From Limnohabitans sp. (GTDB lineage: Bacteria; Pseudomonadota; Gammaproteobacteria; Burkholderiales; Burkholderiaceae_C), in assembly GCF_023910625.1 (NCBI RefSeq), contig NZ_JAAVVW010000003.1, forward strand, positions 1,736,001 through 1,800,000: DNA of 64,000 bases. Direction: 5' to 3'. Both the position numbers and the translations under genes were made by a program. Below are positions 45,193 through 55,538 of this stretch, piece by piece; the first letter of the stretch is position 1; every line of letters starts with the position of its first letter. Below the pieces are notes generated by a model, which saw nothing but the letters and a program-made list of their open reading frames with translations, was not told the DNA's origin and ran no database searches.

Positions 45193-46313
45193 GAGGCTTG
45201 GTATTGTTTTTGGACCCAGTCGCGGTAGGCGCCGCTTTGCACATTGCTGACCCATTGCGGGTTGGCCAAGTACCACTGCACGGTTTTGCGGATGCCGCTT
45301 TCAAAGGTCTCGGCCGGCTTCCAGCCCAACTCGGCCTCGAGCTTGCGGGCATCGATGGCATAGCGCCGGTCGTGGCCGGGGCGGTCGGTCACGTGGCTGA
45401 TTTGCTCGGCATAGGACTGGCCATCAGCGCGGGGGCGCAACTCGTCCAACAGCGCGCACACCGTTTTCACGATCTCGATGTTGGGCTTTTCGTTCCAGCC
45501 GCCCACGTTGTAGGTCTCGCCCAGACGCCCGGCTTCGAGCACGCGGCGAATTGCACTGCAGTGGTCCTTGACATAAAGCCAGTCACGCACTTGCATGCCG
45601 TCGCCGTACACCGGCAGGGGCTTGCCGGCCAGGGCGTTGACAATCATCAGGGGGATGAGTTTTTCGGGGAAGTGGTACGGGCCGTAGTTGTTGGAGCAAT
45701 TGGTGGTGAGCACCGGCAGGCCATAAGTGTGGTGCCAGGCGCGCACCAGGTGGTCAGAGGCGGCCTTGCTGGCGCTGTAGGGGCTGTTGGGCTCGTAACG
45801 GTGCGTCTCGGCAAAGGCGGGGTCGTCTTTGGCGAGCGAGCCATACACCTCGTCGGTGGAGACGTGCAAAAACCTGAAGCCCTCTTGCGTGGGGGCGGTC
45901 TCGGACCGCGATGAACCATCGGCCAGCACACCATCGCGTTCAGAGACCGCTCCCACGGGCAGGGCGCTCCAATAGCCGCGCACCGATTCCAGCAACCGGA
46001 AGGTGCCCACGATGTTGGTCTCGATGAATTCACCCGGACCGTGGATGGAACGGTCCACATGGCTTTCGGCGGCGAAGTTGAGCACGGCGCGGGGCTGGTG
46101 CTCGGCCAGCAATCGGCTGACGAGTTCGGCGTCACCGATGTCGCCTTGAACAAAAACATGCCGCGCATCGCCTTGCAAGCTGGCCAGGGTTTCGGGGTTG
46201 CCTGCGTAGGTGAGTTTGTCGAGGTTGATGATGGGCTCTTGACTGGATGACAGCCAGTCCAGCACAAAGTTGGCACCGATGAATCCGGCTGCGCCGGTGA
46301 CAAGAAGGGTCAT
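45189..46313 (-). CDS. rfbB: dTDP-glucose 4,6-dehydratase
   Basis: A 374-residue extended-SDR enzyme that makes dTDP-4-keto-6-deoxyglucose. The N-terminal [13 protein letters not shown] binds [12 protein letters not shown] holds the catalytic Thr/Asp/Glu and [14 protein letters not shown] the Tyr-x3-Lys. An insertion of about 30 residues (around [20 protein letters not shown]) is longer than in textbook RfbB. ATG at 46313. First gene of the rfbBD pair. Confidence 0.94.
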   Translation of the reverse strand: MTLLVTGAAGFIGANFVLDWLSSSQEPIINLDKLTYAGNPETLASLQGDARHVFVQGDIGDAELVSRLLAEHQPRAVLNFAAESHVDRSIHGPGEFIETNIVGTFRLLESVRGYWSALPVGAVSERDGVLADGSSRSETAPTQEGFRFLHVSTDEVYGSLAKDDPAFAETHRYEPNSPYSASKAASDHLVRAWHHTYGLPVLTTNCSNNYGPYHFPEKLIPLMIVNALAGKPLPVYGDGMQVRDWLYVKDHCSAIRRVLEAGRLGETYNVGGWNEKPNIEIVKTVCALLDELRPRADGQSYAEQISHVTDRPGHDRRYAIDARKLEAELGWKPAETFESGIRKTVQWYLANPQWVSNVQSGAYRDWVQKQYQAS

Positions 46314-46470
46314 GGATGGGATCTGCTTAAGGGTGCCACGGGAGGCTGCACCAACAAATGCTGATTCTAGAAGCATCGCCTGACGATCTCGACAAACACC
46401 GACTGGCTGCACCCTGGTGCTCAAAGTGGCGGCATCAGGTTACAGTGGCGTCCTGTTCAGGAAATGCACC

Positions 46471-46926
46471 ATGGCCTCATCAAAAGACACCTCCCACAAG
46501 ACCCACGCCAAGGCCAAGGCCTCTGAGAGCGTGACGCCGCCGGCGCAGCATGTTTGGTTGGCAGGCTTGGGCGCGCTGGCCAAAGCGCAACAAGATGGCA
46601 GCAAAGCCATTGAGGCTCTGGTGAACGACGGACTGGCCTTTCAGCGCAAAAGCCAGTCCGAAGCGCAACAACGCCTGCAAGAAGCCACCGAAAGGCTGAG
46701 CCATCTGGCCAGCGACTTGGGGCAACAAGCCACCGGCCGCGTGGACAAACTGGAGCACCTGTTTGAAGACCGCGTGGCCAAGGCATTGCACCGCCTGGGC
46801 ATGCCGTCGCTGCTGGATGTGCAGATGTTAAACGAACGGGTGGCGCAACTGGAGTCCCAACTGGCGGCCTTGCAGCCTGCGCGCACGGCCGTGCCCCGCA
46901 AGAAGCCCCGCAAGCCGTCAGCCTGA
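46471..46926 (+). CDS. Phasin-family granule-associated protein
   Basis: A 151-residue protein rich in Ala, Lys and Gln with a long helical stretch (residues about 25-120) that begins VWLAGLGALAKAQQDGSKAI and a coiled-coil-like end (LNERVAQLESQLAAL). The tail is basic (PRKKPRKP), like DNA-binding phasins. It coats polyhydroxyalkanoate granules. The ATG at 46471 is used; the next gene, a TetR regulator, follows in the same direction. Confidence 0.85.
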   Translation: MASSKDTSHKTHAKAKASESVTPPAQHVWLAGLGALAKAQQDGSKAIEALVNDGLAFQRKSQSEAQQRLQEATERLSHLASDLGQQATGRVDKLEHLFEDRVAKALHRLGMPSLLDVQMLNERVAQLESQLAALQPARTAVPRKKPRKPSA

Positions 46927-46949
46927 CGCCCTCACTGCACAGTGCTGAC

Positions 46950-47636
46950 ATGGTCAAAAAAGCACCCCGCCGCACCGCCGAGCGCATTGCCGAGGTGACG
47001 CTGGAATTGTTCAACCGGTTTGGTGAGCCCAATGTCTCGACCACGCTGATTTCGGCCGAGCTGAACATCAGTCCGGGCAATCTTTATTACCACTTCCCGT
47101 CCAAAGACGCGTTGGTCAACCGCTTGTTTGACCAGTTCGAGTCAACCATGCTGGGCTTGCTGGAGGCCGCGCCCGATGTGAAGGACGTGGAGGACACCTG
47201 GTTTTTTCTGCATTCGCTGTTCGAGCAGGTCTGGAACCACCGTTTTTTGTACCGCGATTTGAACAACCTGCTGTCAGGCAATCGCCATCTGGAAACGCAT
47301 TTTCATGCGGTGCTGGATCGCAAGACCCGGGCCTTTCGGCAGATGCTGGAATCGTTGGCGGCTGCAGGGCTGATGCGCCTGGACGCCGACAGCATCGAAA
47401 CGCTGTCGGCCAGCATGTCGGTGATGGTCACTTATTGGTTGAGTTACGAGTATGTGCGTAACCCACGTCAGGCGATGGAGCCCGCCAGTGCGGGCCTGGC
47501 CCTGACCCGCGGCGCGCAGCATGTGTTGGCGCTGCTGACACCCTACATGGCCAACTCCGATTTGCAGACCCATTTGCAGGCGTTGACGGCTGCCTACAAC
47601 ACGCCCAAGGTGGTGGGAGATCAGGTGAAACGCTGA
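46950..47636 (+). CDS. TetR-family regulator next to phasin (PhaD-like)
   Basis: A 228-residue TetR-type regulator. The helix-turn-helix ([20 protein letters not shown]) lies at about residues 29-48. It is 23 bp behind a phasin gene, the arrangement of PhaD-type regulators of polyhydroxyalkanoate metabolism. The 3' end overlaps the convergent coaX gene by 16 bp. The ligand is unknown. Confidence 0.8.
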   Translation: MVKKAPRRTAERIAEVTLELFNRFGEPNVSTTLISAELNISPGNLYYHFPSKDALVNRLFDQFESTMLGLLEAAPDVKDVEDTWFFLHSLFEQVWNHRFLYRDLNNLLSGNRHLETHFHAVLDRKTRAFRQMLESLAAAGLMRLDADSIETLSASMSVMVTYWLSYEYVRNPRQAMEPASAGLALTRGAQHVLALLTPYMANSDLQTHLQALTAAYNTPKVVGDQVKR

Positions 47637-48385
47637 GCGGCCAGCGTGAGCAGGCCGTCAAAGATCAGGTTGTCCACCAGCTCGAACTGGACAGACATAC
47701 TGGGCGCCATTTTCCAGCCGGCACCTCCGGTCATGATGCACAGGGGCTCTTGCCCGGTGTGCTCGCGCAGGTGCTGCACCATGCGGTCGCAAGCGCCCGC
47801 GATGGCGTAGGTGCCGCCACTGGTCAATGCATCGCTGGTGTTGGTGGGAAAAGGCGTGACCTCGCCTGTGGGCACATGCAAACCCGCCGTACCCGCCTCC
47901 AGGGCGCGCAGCATGATGCCGTGACCGGGCAAGATCAGCCCCCCCAGAAACCGGCCCTCGGCATCGATGGCCTCCACGGTCACGGCCGTGCCCACCATGA
48001 CCACGACCAGTGGCCGCGACAAGCCCTGCGCCAGCATGCGCTGGCGCGCACCGATCATGGCCACCCAGCGGTCCGCCCCCAGGCGGGAGGGGTGGTCGTA
48101 GCCATTGGTCAAACCTGCCTCTTGGGCACTGGACACCACCCAGCGGGGGTTGAAGTTCCAGATGTCCATCTGCTCATGTACCTGGCGCTTGATGGCGTCG
48201 CCCGCCACCACGCAGCCCAGCATTAGGTCGGGTTCGGGCAATGTTGACCAGACGCCTTCGGAGAGGCGGTCGATTTTCTCCAGAAATTCTGCGCCGTGCG
48301 CCAGCATCCGAGCTTGGGGGCTGGGTTGGTCGTAAAGCGCCCATTTCAGACGCGTGTTGCCCACATCGATGGCTAAAAATGTCAT
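47621..48385 (-). CDS. coaX: Type III pantothenate kinase
   Basis: A 254-residue kinase that starts coenzyme A synthesis. The ASKHA-fold phosphate motif [15 protein letters not shown] is at the N-terminus, [11 protein letters not shown] and [15 protein letters not shown] follow. Type III kinases are not inhibited by CoA. I use the ATG at 48385. The upstream frame to 48499 carries no homology. Confidence 0.93.
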   Translation of the reverse strand: MTFLAIDVGNTRLKWALYDQPSPQARMLAHGAEFLEKIDRLSEGVWSTLPEPDLMLGCVVAGDAIKRQVHEQMDIWNFNPRWVVSSAQEAGLTNGYDHPSRLGADRWVAMIGARQRMLAQGLSRPLVVVMVGTAVTVEAIDAEGRFLGGLILPGHGIMLRALEAGTAGLHVPTGEVTPFPTNTSDALTSGGTYAIAGACDRMVQHLREHTGQEPLCIMTGGAGWKMAPSMSVQFELVDNLIFDGLLTLAAQRFT

Positions 48386-48431
48386 CGGCAGATGATAATG
48401 ATTTTTGTCAACTGACCGCTCAGGCTGGAGA

Positions 48432-48887
48432 TCACTCGGGTTGGCCTGTGGTTTGAGCCTTTCGAATTGCGGCCTGGGCAGCGAGGTCGATGCCGGCATT
48501 GTCCTCGCGGGCCTCGATCTGGAGCATCACCCCCTGCAGGCGCGCGCCGTGTTCGACGGCGATGGAGGCGTATTTGATGTCGCCTAGCACCAGCGCGCTG
48601 GCCATGATCTCCACCCGCTCAAAGCCATGCAGGTTGCCCGACACCTTGCCCGCCACGATGATGCGGCTGGCGATCACGTCACCCTCTATCTCGCCGTTGG
48701 GGCCAATCACCACCGAGATGGTGCCATCCTGGGGGGCTTCGATGGTGCCCACGAGCTTGCCGTCGATGCGCACGCTTTCCCGCAACTTCAGGCAGCCGTG
48801 GATTTCGGCGTTGCGGCCAATGAGGGTGTCAAACTTTTCCTGGCCCATGACCAGGGGTGTGCGGGTGGCTTTCTTGGACTTGAACAT
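48432..48887 (-). CDS. Bactofilin
   Basis: A 151-residue bactofilin with a central right-handed beta-helix (residues about 22-120; repeats of the [18 protein letters not shown] kind) and short disordered ends. Bactofilins polymerise without nucleotide and position cell-wall enzymes. The adjacent upstream gene encodes an M23 peptidase, the common partner. ATG at 48887. Confidence 0.9.
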   Translation of the reverse strand: MFKSKKATRTPLVMGQEKFDTLIGRNAEIHGCLKLRESVRIDGKLVGTIEAPQDGTISVVIGPNGEIEGDVIASRIIVAGKVSGNLHGFERVEIMASALVLGDIKYASIAVEHGARLQGVMLQIEAREDNAGIDLAAQAAIRKAQTTGQPE

Positions 48888-48927
48888 GGAGGTTTCCTTT
48901 GAGGGGTGGGGGGTGTGCGCCGCTTTT

Positions 48928-49869
48928 TCAGGCGCGGCTCCAGGCGGCCAATGCCTTGACAGGATGCATGGCTCGTCCATTGAAGATGACTTCGTAGTGC
49001 AGATGCGGGCCGGTCGAGCGCCCGGTGTTGCCCAGGGTGCCCAGGGGTTGATGCGGTGCAATGACTTGCCCGACTTGCACGTGAATGGCATGCAGGTGTG
49101 CGTAACGGGTCACGAACCCTTCTGCATGCTGGATGTCCACCGTGTTGCCATAGGCCGCCGAATACCCAGTCTGCCGCACCACCCCGGGCGCGGTGGACAG
49201 CACCGGGGTGCCGACGGGCGCGACAAAGTCGGTACCCTCATGGATGCTGAGCAGACGAGTCATCGGATCGACCCGAAAGCCATATCCGCTGGTCACCACG
49301 AAATCGCCAGCGATGGGCAGCAAGATGGGCAACAGGTCGATGCGGCCGAGGTCTTTTTGCCAACGGTTTTGCATGTCCAGCATGGCTTCGTCGTAGCGCT
49401 GCGCTCTTTGCAAGGACTGGTCGATCTGGGTTGTGAGGCTGCTGTCGTTCGAGCGCCACCGGGGCAGCAGGTTCAAGGGGCCTCCCCGGCCCCACACGCT
49501 TGAGCCCTGGACGGACGACGAAAAGGCCAACAGCTTTTCGAGACCCAGACGGCCCAGCGCCTGGTTTTTGAGTTGCTCCAGTTGTGTCAGCCGGTCATCA
49601 ACGCTGCTGAGTTGGCGGTTCAGTTCATCGAGTTTGCCGCGGTAATCGGCCTCGATTTTTTGCTGCTCACTGTGGCTGGTGACGCCACCCATGCGATGGG
49701 CCAATTCGGGCACGTATTCCACCGCCACCCGCAAGCCGATCAGATTGAAAACGGAACCCAACAACACCAGAAAAGCGGCCACGACGGCCATCGCCGTCAG
49801 CACCGTGCGGGTGGTGATGGACCAAGTGACCACTTTGGCGGCAGGCCCTGAGACCCAAATCAATTGCAT
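48928..49869 (-). CDS. Membrane-anchored M23 peptidase of the bactofilin pair
   Basis: A 313-residue protein with one transmembrane segment (residues about 20-45, VLTAMAVVAAFLVLLGSVFN), a coiled-coil linker (about 70-105) and an M23 zinc peptidase domain (about 195-300). Zinc and catalytic motifs are HEGTDFVAP and HLHYE. It should cleave peptidoglycan cross-links in the periplasm. The ATG at 49869 precedes the membrane segment. Together with the bactofilin gene 40 bp downstream it forms a cell-shape module. Confidence 0.9.
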   Translation of the reverse strand: MQLIWVSGPAAKVVTWSITTRTVLTAMAVVAAFLVLLGSVFNLIGLRVAVEYVPELAHRMGGVTSHSEQQKIEADYRGKLDELNRQLSSVDDRLTQLEQLKNQALGRLGLEKLLAFSSSVQGSSVWGRGGPLNLLPRWRSNDSSLTTQIDQSLQRAQRYDEAMLDMQNRWQKDLGRIDLLPILLPIAGDFVVTSGYGFRVDPMTRLLSIHEGTDFVAPVGTPVLSTAPGVVRQTGYSAAYGNTVDIQHAEGFVTRYAHLHAIHVQVGQVIAPHQPLGTLGNTGRSTGPHLHYEVIFNGRAMHPVKALAAWSRA

Positions 49870-49999
49870 GACTTCCTCACATGTATGCGTCGCCCCGCAA
49901 CAGGTTTTTGCCGGGGTCAATCCGCTATTAAACCAAAAGAATGCCTCTCGGCCATCAGGGCTTTGCCGGATGGGGGGTGGACAAGCGGGGGGGGAGGCT

Positions 50000-51418
50000 T
50001 CAGATGTTGGGGCGCAGGACTGGCTGCTGCGACTCGCAGGCCCGCGCCGCACGCAACACCAGCGCATCGCCAAACATCGGCCCCACGATCTGCAGGCCCA
50101 TGGGCAAGCCACTTTGGGTCAGGCCACAAGGCACGGTGATGGCGGGCTGCTGGGTCAAGTTGAAGGGGTAGCTGAAGGGTGTCCAGCCGAGCATGGACAC
50201 CGGGTTCATGGTCACCATACCGGCTGCTCGCGCTTCAAAAGCCGGGATGGACACGGCGGGCGTGACCAGCAAGTCAAAGCGCTGCATGAACTGGCGCATG
50301 TACGAGCCCAAAACGCCACGGCGTTGGTTGAGTTGTTGGATTTGCAAGGCGCTCAGTTGCGCACCCAGCTCGGCCTCGGTTTGGAAGTCGGGGTCGGCCA
50401 CGGCCTGCTGCTCAGGGCTCAAACCCTTCCACAAGGTGTAGGCGCCCAAAAACCAGAGGCCGGTGGTGATGTCGAGCGGGTCTTCGAAGCCGGGGTCGAT
50501 CTGCTCCACGTGCGCGCCCAAGGCTTGCAGCTTCTTGACCGCCAGATCGACCGCCGTTGCGATTTCGGGGTGAACGTTCTTGGCGTACCCCAAGGTGGGT
50601 GAATACGCGATGCGCAGGCCACGGATGCCGTCTTCCAGGCCCACGGTGTAGTCGCTGGCGTCCGGTGGCAGCGATGTCCAGTCGCGGGCATCGGGCTGCT
50701 TGAGCACGTTGGTCATCAAGGCAGCGTCGCGCACACTCATGGTGTGTGGCCCCAAGTGGGCCACCGAGCCAAACGGTGACAGGGGGTAGGCGGGCACGCG
50801 GCCAAAGCTGGGTTTGAGGCCCACGTTGCCACAAAAGGCCGCCGGAATGCGCACGCTGCCGGCACCATCGGTGCCCACACCGATAGGCCCCAGGCCTGCC
50901 GCCACGGCAGCGGCCGTGCCGCCCGAGGAGCCGCCAGGCGTGTGGTTCAGGTTCCAGGGGTTGCGGGTGATGCCGGTGGCGGGCGAGTTGGTCTCGCCCT
51001 TGCAGCCAAACTCGGGCGTGGTGGTTTTGCCCAGCAACACCGCACCCGCCTCGCGCAAACGGGCGGTGGCCGGGGCATCGACATCCCAAGGCTGGTTTGG
51101 GTCAACCGTGCGGCTGCCGCGCAAGGTGGGCCAGCCTTGGGTCAGGATCAGATCCTTGATGGAGGTGGGCACACCGTCCAAAGCGCCAACAGGTGCGCCT
51201 TGCTGGCGGTGCGCCTGCCAGCGGGCTTCACTGGCACGGGCACTGGCCAGAGCCGCTTTTTCGTCCACCAGACAAAAGGCGTTGATTTGCGGGTTGACGC
51301 GTTCGATGCGCTGCAACACCGCCTGGGTGACTTCTACCGGCGAGGCCTGGCCGCTGCGGTACAGCGCCAGCAGTTCGTGGGCGGGGACTTGGGTCAGGTC
51401 TTGGGGTGTGGTGCTCAT
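50000..51418 (-). CDS. Amidase (amidase signature family)
   Basis: A 472-residue hydrolase of carboxamides. The catalytic triad is visible as K88 (TSIKDL), S164 (PGGSSGG) and S188 (GAGSVRIP), with the spacing of 24 between the two serines that the family requires. It is the last gene of a minus-strand unit with an MlrC-type peptidase and a peptide importer, so an imported amide or peptide is its probable substrate. No signal peptide is seen. ATG at 51418. Confidence 0.92.
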   Translation of the reverse strand: MSTTPQDLTQVPAHELLALYRSGQASPVEVTQAVLQRIERVNPQINAFCLVDEKAALASARASEARWQAHRQQGAPVGALDGVPTSIKDLILTQGWPTLRGSRTVDPNQPWDVDAPATARLREAGAVLLGKTTTPEFGCKGETNSPATGITRNPWNLNHTPGGSSGGTAAAVAAGLGPIGVGTDGAGSVRIPAAFCGNVGLKPSFGRVPAYPLSPFGSVAHLGPHTMSVRDAALMTNVLKQPDARDWTSLPPDASDYTVGLEDGIRGLRIAYSPTLGYAKNVHPEIATAVDLAVKKLQALGAHVEQIDPGFEDPLDITTGLWFLGAYTLWKGLSPEQQAVADPDFQTEAELGAQLSALQIQQLNQRRGVLGSYMRQFMQRFDLLVTPAVSIPAFEARAAGMVTMNPVSMLGWTPFSYPFNLTQQPAITVPCGLTQSGLPMGLQIVGPMFGDALVLRAARACESQQPVLRPNI

Positions 51419-51466
51419 GGGGTGTGCCTTTCGAAAAAAATACAAATGCCCGAGCAATCCTGAACG

Positions 51467-52966
51467 TCAGGGCCGGGTACGGGTGTTCGGGCTGAGTTTT
51501 TTCCAGGGCAAGTCGCCCGGATCAGCGGCCATGGGGCCCGCCGCTTTGGCCACCAGCACGCGGCTGGCAATCGGCGTGAAGTCGGCCCGGAAATGGTTGG
51601 AGCTTTTGACCACCAGCAGCTTCATCTGCTCGGGGTGGAAGCCCACGGCGCGGAACAGCTCGCGGTCGAGCATCTGGCATTTGCCGCTGGACACGGCAAT
51701 CAACACGCCATCGATTTCGAGGCAAGCGCAAGGTCCGATCTTGGCTTTCATGCCGGTCATCATCGGCCCCTTGAGTTCGCAATAATCCGGCCCCAAAGCC
51801 CGCACCGTGAAGCGCCCTTGCAGTGGCGGGTCACTCGCCAGGCCCGTGAAGGTGGGCACGGCCTTGCCCAAAGCCAATTGCAGGCTGGCCCCGACCCCTG
51901 CGGCATGGGCCATGCGAGCGGCCTCAGGGTCGTACAACAAACCCAGCGCCACTTGGCCAGGCCAGCGCTGGCCAGCGCCTTGTTGCAGCAGGGCATGCAA
52001 CATGCCGGTGGTGTTGCTGTCGCCGCCTGCGCCGGGGTTGTCTTGCGTGTCGGCGATGACCACGGGGGCGGCAGACACCTCGGCCGTGGCCAGGGCTTGG
52101 GTGACCGCCTCGCGTGCAGGCACCACATCGGGACGCCACTGGCCAGGTTCAGCCACACGTTCAAACAGGCGCTGCACGGCCATTTCAGCCTGCGGGCCGT
52201 GGCCCCAGACCACGGGGCCGCATTCGGCAAAGTCAGACGCCGGAAAGCCCATGCAAAAACTGAGCATGCAACCGGTTTGCGACTCCAGCGCGATCATTTC
52301 GTCGTAGAGGTCTTTGGCCGGGGCCATCCAGGTGCTTTGCGCGTTGAGCGAAATCAAAAATGGCAGGCGACGCGCCTGCATGGGGCGCTTGCCGCCTGCA
52401 CGCAAATGCTCGCGCAGCAAGATGGCTGCGCGCTCGCCGGTCTCGGCCATGTCGATGTGCGGGTAAGTGCGGTAGGCCACCAGGCCATCGGACATTTGCA
52501 GCATGCGCTCGGTCACGTTGGCGTGCAGGTCCAGGCTGGCGACGATGGGCAGTTGGGGGCCCACCACGGCGCGGATGCGTGCGATCAGTTCGCCTTCGCT
52601 GTCGTCTGCGTTTTCGGCCACGGCTGCGCCGTGCAAATCCAGGTACACACCGTCCAGGCCCTGCACCAGGGCCGATCGCACGTCATCCAGGAGGGCGCTG
52701 CCAATGCGCTCGAACGCATCTTGCGTCACATAAGAAGATGGCGTGGCTCCGGCCCAAGCCGAGGGCACTAACTGCCAGCCTTCGCGCCGCGCTGCGTCGA
52801 TGAAGCCGCCCGCCGGAATGTTCACGCCCGTCATCTGGTCGATCATGGCTTGCCCACGCACATAGGCCGGAAAGGCCTCGCCGCTTTGGAAGGCAGCCCA
52901 ATCGGCCAGGCTGGGGGCAAAGGTGTTGGTCTCGTGCTGGTAACCAGCGATCAGGATACGGGTCAT
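51467..52966 (-). CDS. M81-family (MlrC-type) metallopeptidase
   Basis: A 499-residue cytosolic protein with a DUF1485 N-terminal part and the MlrC C-terminal domain. Zinc-site candidates are in LDLHANVTERM and YRTYPHIDMAETGE, and the HGAAVAENADDSEGEL motif precedes them. MlrC of microcystin degraders cleaves the linear tetrapeptide product; most homologs have other, unknown peptide substrates. The mlrA and mlrB genes are absent here. It stands between an amidase and a peptide importer. Confidence 0.88.
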   Translation of the reverse strand: MTRILIAGYQHETNTFAPSLADWAAFQSGEAFPAYVRGQAMIDQMTGVNIPAGGFIDAARREGWQLVPSAWAGATPSSYVTQDAFERIGSALLDDVRSALVQGLDGVYLDLHGAAVAENADDSEGELIARIRAVVGPQLPIVASLDLHANVTERMLQMSDGLVAYRTYPHIDMAETGERAAILLREHLRAGGKRPMQARRLPFLISLNAQSTWMAPAKDLYDEMIALESQTGCMLSFCMGFPASDFAECGPVVWGHGPQAEMAVQRLFERVAEPGQWRPDVVPAREAVTQALATAEVSAAPVVIADTQDNPGAGGDSNTTGMLHALLQQGAGQRWPGQVALGLLYDPEAARMAHAAGVGASLQLALGKAVPTFTGLASDPPLQGRFTVRALGPDYCELKGPMMTGMKAKIGPCACLEIDGVLIAVSSGKCQMLDRELFRAVGFHPEQMKLLVVKSSNHFRADFTPIASRVLVAKAAGPMAADPGDLPWKKLSPNTRTRP

Positions 52967-53026
52967 GGGGGGCCGTGTTCAGGGTTCAAATCAAGCCGAC
53001 TGAAGCTGCGCTGTCGCGGTGCGACA

Positions 53027-54655
53027 TCAAGGTGCAGCTTCAAGGGGCGGCAAAGCGGCGGGCGCTGCCTGCAACAGGCGGCGCGTGTAGTCTTGTTGGG
53101 GGTTGGCGTAGAGCTGGGCAGTCGGGCCTTCTTCGACGACAAGGCCATGGTGCATCACGATCACGCGGTCGCACAGTTGCGCGGCCACGCGCAGGTCGTG
53201 CGTGATGAAGAGCAAACCCAGGCCCAGACGGCCCTGGATTTCGCGCAGCAAATTCAGAATCTGCGCCTGCACGCTCACATCCAATGCGCTCACCGCCTCA
53301 TCTGCCACCAGCACCTGAGGCCGACACGCCAACGCACGGGCAATGGCCAAGCGTTGCCGTTGACCGCCGCTGAATTGGCTGGGGTAGCGTTGCAGCGCCT
53401 CGACCGGCAAACGCACCTGCGTCATCAGCTCGGCGGCCAAGGCTTCGGCCTCGGCGCGTGACTGGCCAAAGTTCATGGCCCCTTCGACCATGGACTGCCC
53501 CACCGTGCGGCGCGGGTTGAGCGAGCGGTTGGGGTCTTGAAACACCACCTGCACCCGGTTGCGCAAAGGCCGCAAGCGGCTCTCGGGCAAAGTCGCCACC
53601 TCGTCGTCGCCCCACAAGATGCGGCCCTCGGTCGGGTCGATCAGGCGAATCAGGCAACGCGCAAAGGTCGACTTGCCCGAACCGGACTCGCCCACAATGC
53701 CCACCGTCTCGCCCGCGTGCACCGCCACATGGGCGTTTTGCAGCGCAGCGGTGGCGCGGTTGCGGCCCATCCAGTCGCGGCTGGCGTAGGTTTTGCCCAC
53801 GCTCTGGCCCGACAACAAAGCCGGGCCACTGAAGGCAGGTTTGGCCGCAGGCGGTGTCATGCCCGGCACGGCCGCCAACAATTGGCGCGTGTACTCGGCC
53901 TTGGGGCGGCGCAAGACCTGCTCGCAAAGACCGCCCTCTACGGCTTCGCCCTGGTTCATCACCAGCACCTGGTCGGCGATCTCGGCCACCACGCCCATGT
54001 CGTGCGTGATGAACAGCACCGCACTGCCCTGCTCTCGTTGCAAGTCGGCAATCAGCTTCAAAATTTCTTTTTGCGTGGTCACGTCCAGCGCCGTGGTCGG
54101 CTCGTCGCAAATGATCAAGGCAGGCTTGAGCACCACGGCCATGGCGATCACGATGCGTTGGCGCTGACCGCCGCTGAGCTGGTGCGGGTAGCTGCGCAGC
54201 ATGCGCTCAGGATCAGGCAAACGCACCCGCTCAAAAATACGCAAAATTTCAGCGCGTCGTTGGTCGCGGGGCCAATCGGTGTGGGTCGAGAGCAACTCGT
54301 CGACCTGGTCGCCGCAGGTCATGACGGGGTTGAGCGCGGTCATGGGTTCCTGAAACACCATGCCCATGCTGCGCCCGCGCAAGGCGCGCAAACGCGCAGC
54401 AGTGGCGCCGAGCAAGGACTCGCCTTGCAGCACGATCTCACCGCCGCTGGGGCGCAACTCCTTGGCCAGCAAACCCATCACGGTGGTGGCCATGACCGAT
54501 TTGCCCGAACCCGACTCGCCCACCACACACAGGGTCTGGCCCGGCAAAATCTCCAGCGACACTTGGTGCAGCGCATGCGCGCGGTCAGCACCCGGGGGCA
54601 GCGCCACAGTCAATTGGCGGATCGACAACACCGCGGTGCGCGCAGTGTCGGTCAT
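53027..54655 (-). CDS. Peptide ABC transporter ATPase, two nucleotide-binding domains in one chain
   Basis: A 542-residue protein with two complete ATPase domains (a DppD-DppF or GsiA-like fusion). Walker A motifs are GESGSGKSVMA near residue 45 and GESGSGKSTFA near 320; ABC signatures LSGGQRQRIVIAMA and FSGGQRQRLAIARA. Each half also has the oligopeptide-transporter C-terminal extension. The start overlaps the permease stop by one base (TGATG). It powers the import system of this operon. Confidence 0.93.
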   Translation of the reverse strand: MTDTARTAVLSIRQLTVALPPGADRAHALHQVSLEILPGQTLCVVGESGSGKSVMATTVMGLLAKELRPSGGEIVLQGESLLGATAARLRALRGRSMGMVFQEPMTALNPVMTCGDQVDELLSTHTDWPRDQRRAEILRIFERVRLPDPERMLRSYPHQLSGGQRQRIVIAMAVVLKPALIICDEPTTALDVTTQKEILKLIADLQREQGSAVLFITHDMGVVAEIADQVLVMNQGEAVEGGLCEQVLRRPKAEYTRQLLAAVPGMTPPAAKPAFSGPALLSGQSVGKTYASRDWMGRNRATAALQNAHVAVHAGETVGIVGESGSGKSTFARCLIRLIDPTEGRILWGDDEVATLPESRLRPLRNRVQVVFQDPNRSLNPRRTVGQSMVEGAMNFGQSRAEAEALAAELMTQVRLPVEALQRYPSQFSGGQRQRLAIARALACRPQVLVADEAVSALDVSVQAQILNLLREIQGRLGLGLLFITHDLRVAAQLCDRVIVMHHGLVVEEGPTAQLYANPQQDYTRRLLQAAPAALPPLEAAP

Positions 54656-55533
54656 CAGGTGCCCCTTTTCGCAAATTTGGGGTCGAGCACATCGCGCAAG
54701 CCATCGCCCAGCAAGTTGATGGCCAGCACGGTGGGCACTAAAAAGAGGGCCGGGAACAGCACATTGCCCGGGTATTGGGTGAACTGCACACGACCTTCGG
54801 CCATGATGTTGCCCCAGGTGGGCGTGTCAGCCGGCAGGCCCAGCCCCAGGAAACTCAAGATGGCTTCGGTCAGCACCGCACTGGCGGCGATGAAGGTGCC
54901 TTGCACGATCAATGGGGCCATGGCATTGGGCAATATATGGCGCAGGAGGATGACGGGGGTGGGGGTGGCCAGCGCACGCGCGGCCTCGACAAAGGGCTCT
55001 TCGCGCAGCGTGAGCACCAGCGCGCGCACCAAGCGCGTGACGCGCGGAATCTCTGGGATGGCGATCGCCACCACCACCGTCCAGAGTTGCGCCCCCAGTG
55101 CCGCCACCAATGCGATGGCCAGCAGGATGGACGGTATGGCCATCAGGCCATCCATGAAACGCATCAACACCGCATCCACCGTCCGGAAATAGCCTGCCAG
55201 CATGCCCAGCAAGCCCCCCACCAACAAGGCCAGGGCGGCTGTGAACAAACCGATCAGCAAGGACACCCGGGTGCCAAACAAGACACGGCTGTAGATGTCC
55301 CGACCAAAATTGTCTGACCCCATCCAGAAGGTGTGGGCCACGTTCGTGCCGTCCAGCAGGGCAAACACCCCGACCGTGCCCGACAGGGTGTTGATATGGC
55401 CCGAATCCATGGCCGCCGGGTCCACCGTGCCCAACCAGGGGGCCAAAATCGCCACCATGATCAGCAGCAGCAGCACACCGAAGCCAAAGCGAACGGAGGC
55501 ATTCGCCAGGAGCTTGCGCAAAATGGTGTTCAT
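54655..55533 (-). CDS. Peptide ABC transporter permease (DppC-like)
   Basis: A 292-residue inner-membrane permease with an N-terminal segment (FGVLLLLIMVAILAPWLG) and the inner loop EAA motif (EAARALATPTPVILLRHILP). Its order behind a DppB-like gene and ahead of the ATPase is the standard peptide importer arrangement. The ATG at 55533 is used. Confidence 0.92.
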   Translation of the reverse strand: MNTILRKLLANASVRFGFGVLLLLIMVAILAPWLGTVDPAAMDSGHINTLSGTVGVFALLDGTNVAHTFWMGSDNFGRDIYSRVLFGTRVSLLIGLFTAALALLVGGLLGMLAGYFRTVDAVLMRFMDGLMAIPSILLAIALVAALGAQLWTVVVAIAIPEIPRVTRLVRALVLTLREEPFVEAARALATPTPVILLRHILPNAMAPLIVQGTFIAASAVLTEAILSFLGLGLPADTPTWGNIMAEGRVQFTQYPGNVLFPALFLVPTVLAINLLGDGLRDVLDPKFAKRGT

Positions 55534-55538
55534 GGGGT

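Noticed and set aside
50000-52966. A microcystin degradation (mlr) cluster
   Set aside because: Only an MlrC-type gene is present; mlrA, mlrB and mlrD are not, so the name would overstate the evidence.
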